The notes under the pieces: generated by a model
Told to the model about the DNA's origin: nothing
Databases searched by the model: none
What the model saw: the letters and a program-made list of their open reading frames with translations, nothing else
DNA from: Clostridiales bacterium
GTDB taxonomy: Bacteria > Bacillota > Clostridia > Lachnospirales > Lachnospiraceae
Length of the DNA: 64,000 bases
Direction of reading: 5' to 3'
Assembly (NCBI GenBank): GCA_018372435.1
Contig: JAHAJA010000019.1
Location: 4,212 to 68,211, forward strand
In this document: one piece after another, positions 63,086-64,000 of the stretch
Position numbering within the stretch: position 1 is the stretch's first letter
Layout of the letters: every line of letters starts with the position of its first letter
Translations under genes and position numbers: made by a program

Positions 63086-64000
63086 TTATGTAGCAAGCGG
63101 GGTTCTGTTCCTCTTGTTATGGTATTTATACAGGTTAAAACCACATGAAATCAATGTAAATTCCAAAATAACTGTTTTTTCACCTTTTCGAAACAGTCGG
63201 TTATAAGATCTGTCCCGTTTTCTTGAAGCATTCGGTTCGATATGGACATCCGCGGCAGTCTTCGCATTCATAGATTTCTTCCGTCCTCCCATATTTATTT
63301 CCACGAACATGCCGGTCATAATCACGTTTTAGTCTCATAAATGTTGCATCGTGGTCTGTCTTTGCATAACTATTTCTGAAGTTCCCACATATTTCGATAT
63401 GTTTTGCATAGGTTTTCAGTCTTTCCGCATATACCTGCATTTCCTGATACTGTTTTTGCTGTATACTTTTTCTATGATCGATTCCTGATACAAATCGCGA
63501 TACATCAAGGTTTGTTGCACGAATGTAGTTTTCAAGAATCTCTTCCACATAATCAACGGCATACACCTCTCTTTTTTCAATTTTGATGCCTTGAAAGTGA
63601 AGCACTTCTGAATTCATTGTATCTATAAGAGGCGAGATTTTCTCAAATACCTTATCCCGGTTCTTGATGCACGATTTCTTCCATACCCAGGTATAACGGT
63701 TTGCATTCGCCTCTATCTTCGTTCCATCATATAAGTATGATTTAAATCTACATGATCCTGTTCAAAAATATATTTGTTGATATCATTAAAGATCTCTTCT
63801 ATTGAAAATGTTAGTTCATTACGGATAAAGTTTCCAAAAGTAACAAACGACGGAGCCTTCATATCATCAAAAAGATACATGTATCGAATATCATTTCTGC
63901 TTAGTTTTTCAATATCTCTCAAGGAACTTATTCCGTGTTCCATAAATGCAAACAGTATCACTTTTAGTAATTTCTGTGCATCATATCTTGGGCGACCTGT
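63086..64000 (-). pseudogene. IS1182-family transposase, frameshifted and internally deleted
   Basis: Three pieces in different frames. Near 63961-63713: ILFAFMEHGISSLRDIEKLS and FVTFGNFIRNELTFSI, the N-terminal DUF772-like region. Near 63617-63201: EVLHFQGIKIEKR to TDHDATFMRLKRDY, then directly HVRGNKYGRTEEIYECEDC, so roughly 130 residues carrying much of the DDE catalytic core are missing between RDY and VRGNKYGR. Near 63190-63086: KTVILEFTLISCGFNLYKYH, the C-terminus in another frame. It cannot encode an active transposase. Confidence 0.82.

Larger units (their letters stand above)
62928..64000 (-). mobile_element. Decayed IS1182-type insertion element (runs off the window)
   Basis: It contains a broken IS1182-family transposase and, at its low-coordinate end, GGGGCTGT preceded by A7, matching the terminal inverted repeat style of that family. 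It lies about 160 bp upstream of the promoter of the biosynthetic array. The left end is not in the window. Confidence 0.75.

Noticed and set aside
1..64000. CRISPR array, tRNA, rRNA or phage attachment site
   Set aside because: No regularly spaced repeats, tRNA-like cloverleaf or rRNA sequence was recognised anywhere in the window.

Overview
AT-rich, low-GC Gram-positive DNA. It carries an alpha/beta-type small acid-soluble spore protein and the clpX-clpP-tig order, so the source is an endospore-forming clostridium. Gene content looks like Lachnospiraceae, for example a Lachnoclostridium phytofermentans-like organism; that name is an inference, not a search result.

Layout. (1) 0-20 kb is a housekeeping and accessory region: clpX (cut by the window edge), clpP, tig, glmM, a spore-protein gene, a Na+/alanine symporter, a DJ-1 protein, pyrG, a GNAT acetyltransferase, a GH42 beta-galactosidase, a flavodoxin-fold oxidoreductase, a U32 protein with a class III aminotransferase, and a polysaccharide deacetylase. 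Between them lie structured intergenic elements and several decayed genes: argC with a one-base frameshift, a headless HTH regulator, and another remnant. (2) 20.4-62.8 kb is one uninterrupted minus-strand array of 37 genes. Gaps never exceed about 115 bp and many genes overlap by ATGA or TAATG. It starts from a strong sigma-A-type promoter (TTGACA-17-TAGCAT) in front of an acyl carrier protein and ends with a small Cys-rich protein and panD. (3) 62.9-64 kb holds a decayed IS1182-type element.

The array is best read as a large biosynthetic gene cluster built around a type II, reducing (fatty-acid-like) polyketide system. It has an ACP, two ketosynthase pairs, FabG- and FabZ-type enzymes, three adenylate-forming enzymes (FAAL-like, PaaK-like, GH3), three phytoene-desaturase-like proteins, six cobalamin-type radical SAM enzymes, four BtrH-like acyltransferase proteins, a metallo-beta-lactamase-fold hydrolase, an FMN reductase, an aldehyde dehydrogenase, a family 2 glycosyltransferase, a PIG-L deacetylase, a MacB-type ABC exporter and a TSUP permease. 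The KS + FabZ + ACP + CrtI-like + B12-radical-SAM set resembles the gene sets proposed for ladderane lipids. The product is unknown. A modified polyene or carbocyclic acyl chain joined to an amine and/or amino sugar is a reasonable hypothesis.

The most striking feature is systematic pairing of an intact enzyme with a paralogue that has lost catalytic or cofactor residues. It is seen in both ketosynthase pairs (Cys to Met, Cys to Tyr), both BtrH pairs (Cys to Asn, Cys to Pro), FabZ, the FabG-type reductases, and the CrtI-like flavoproteins. This suggests a machine assembled from heterodimers or pseudoenzyme partners.
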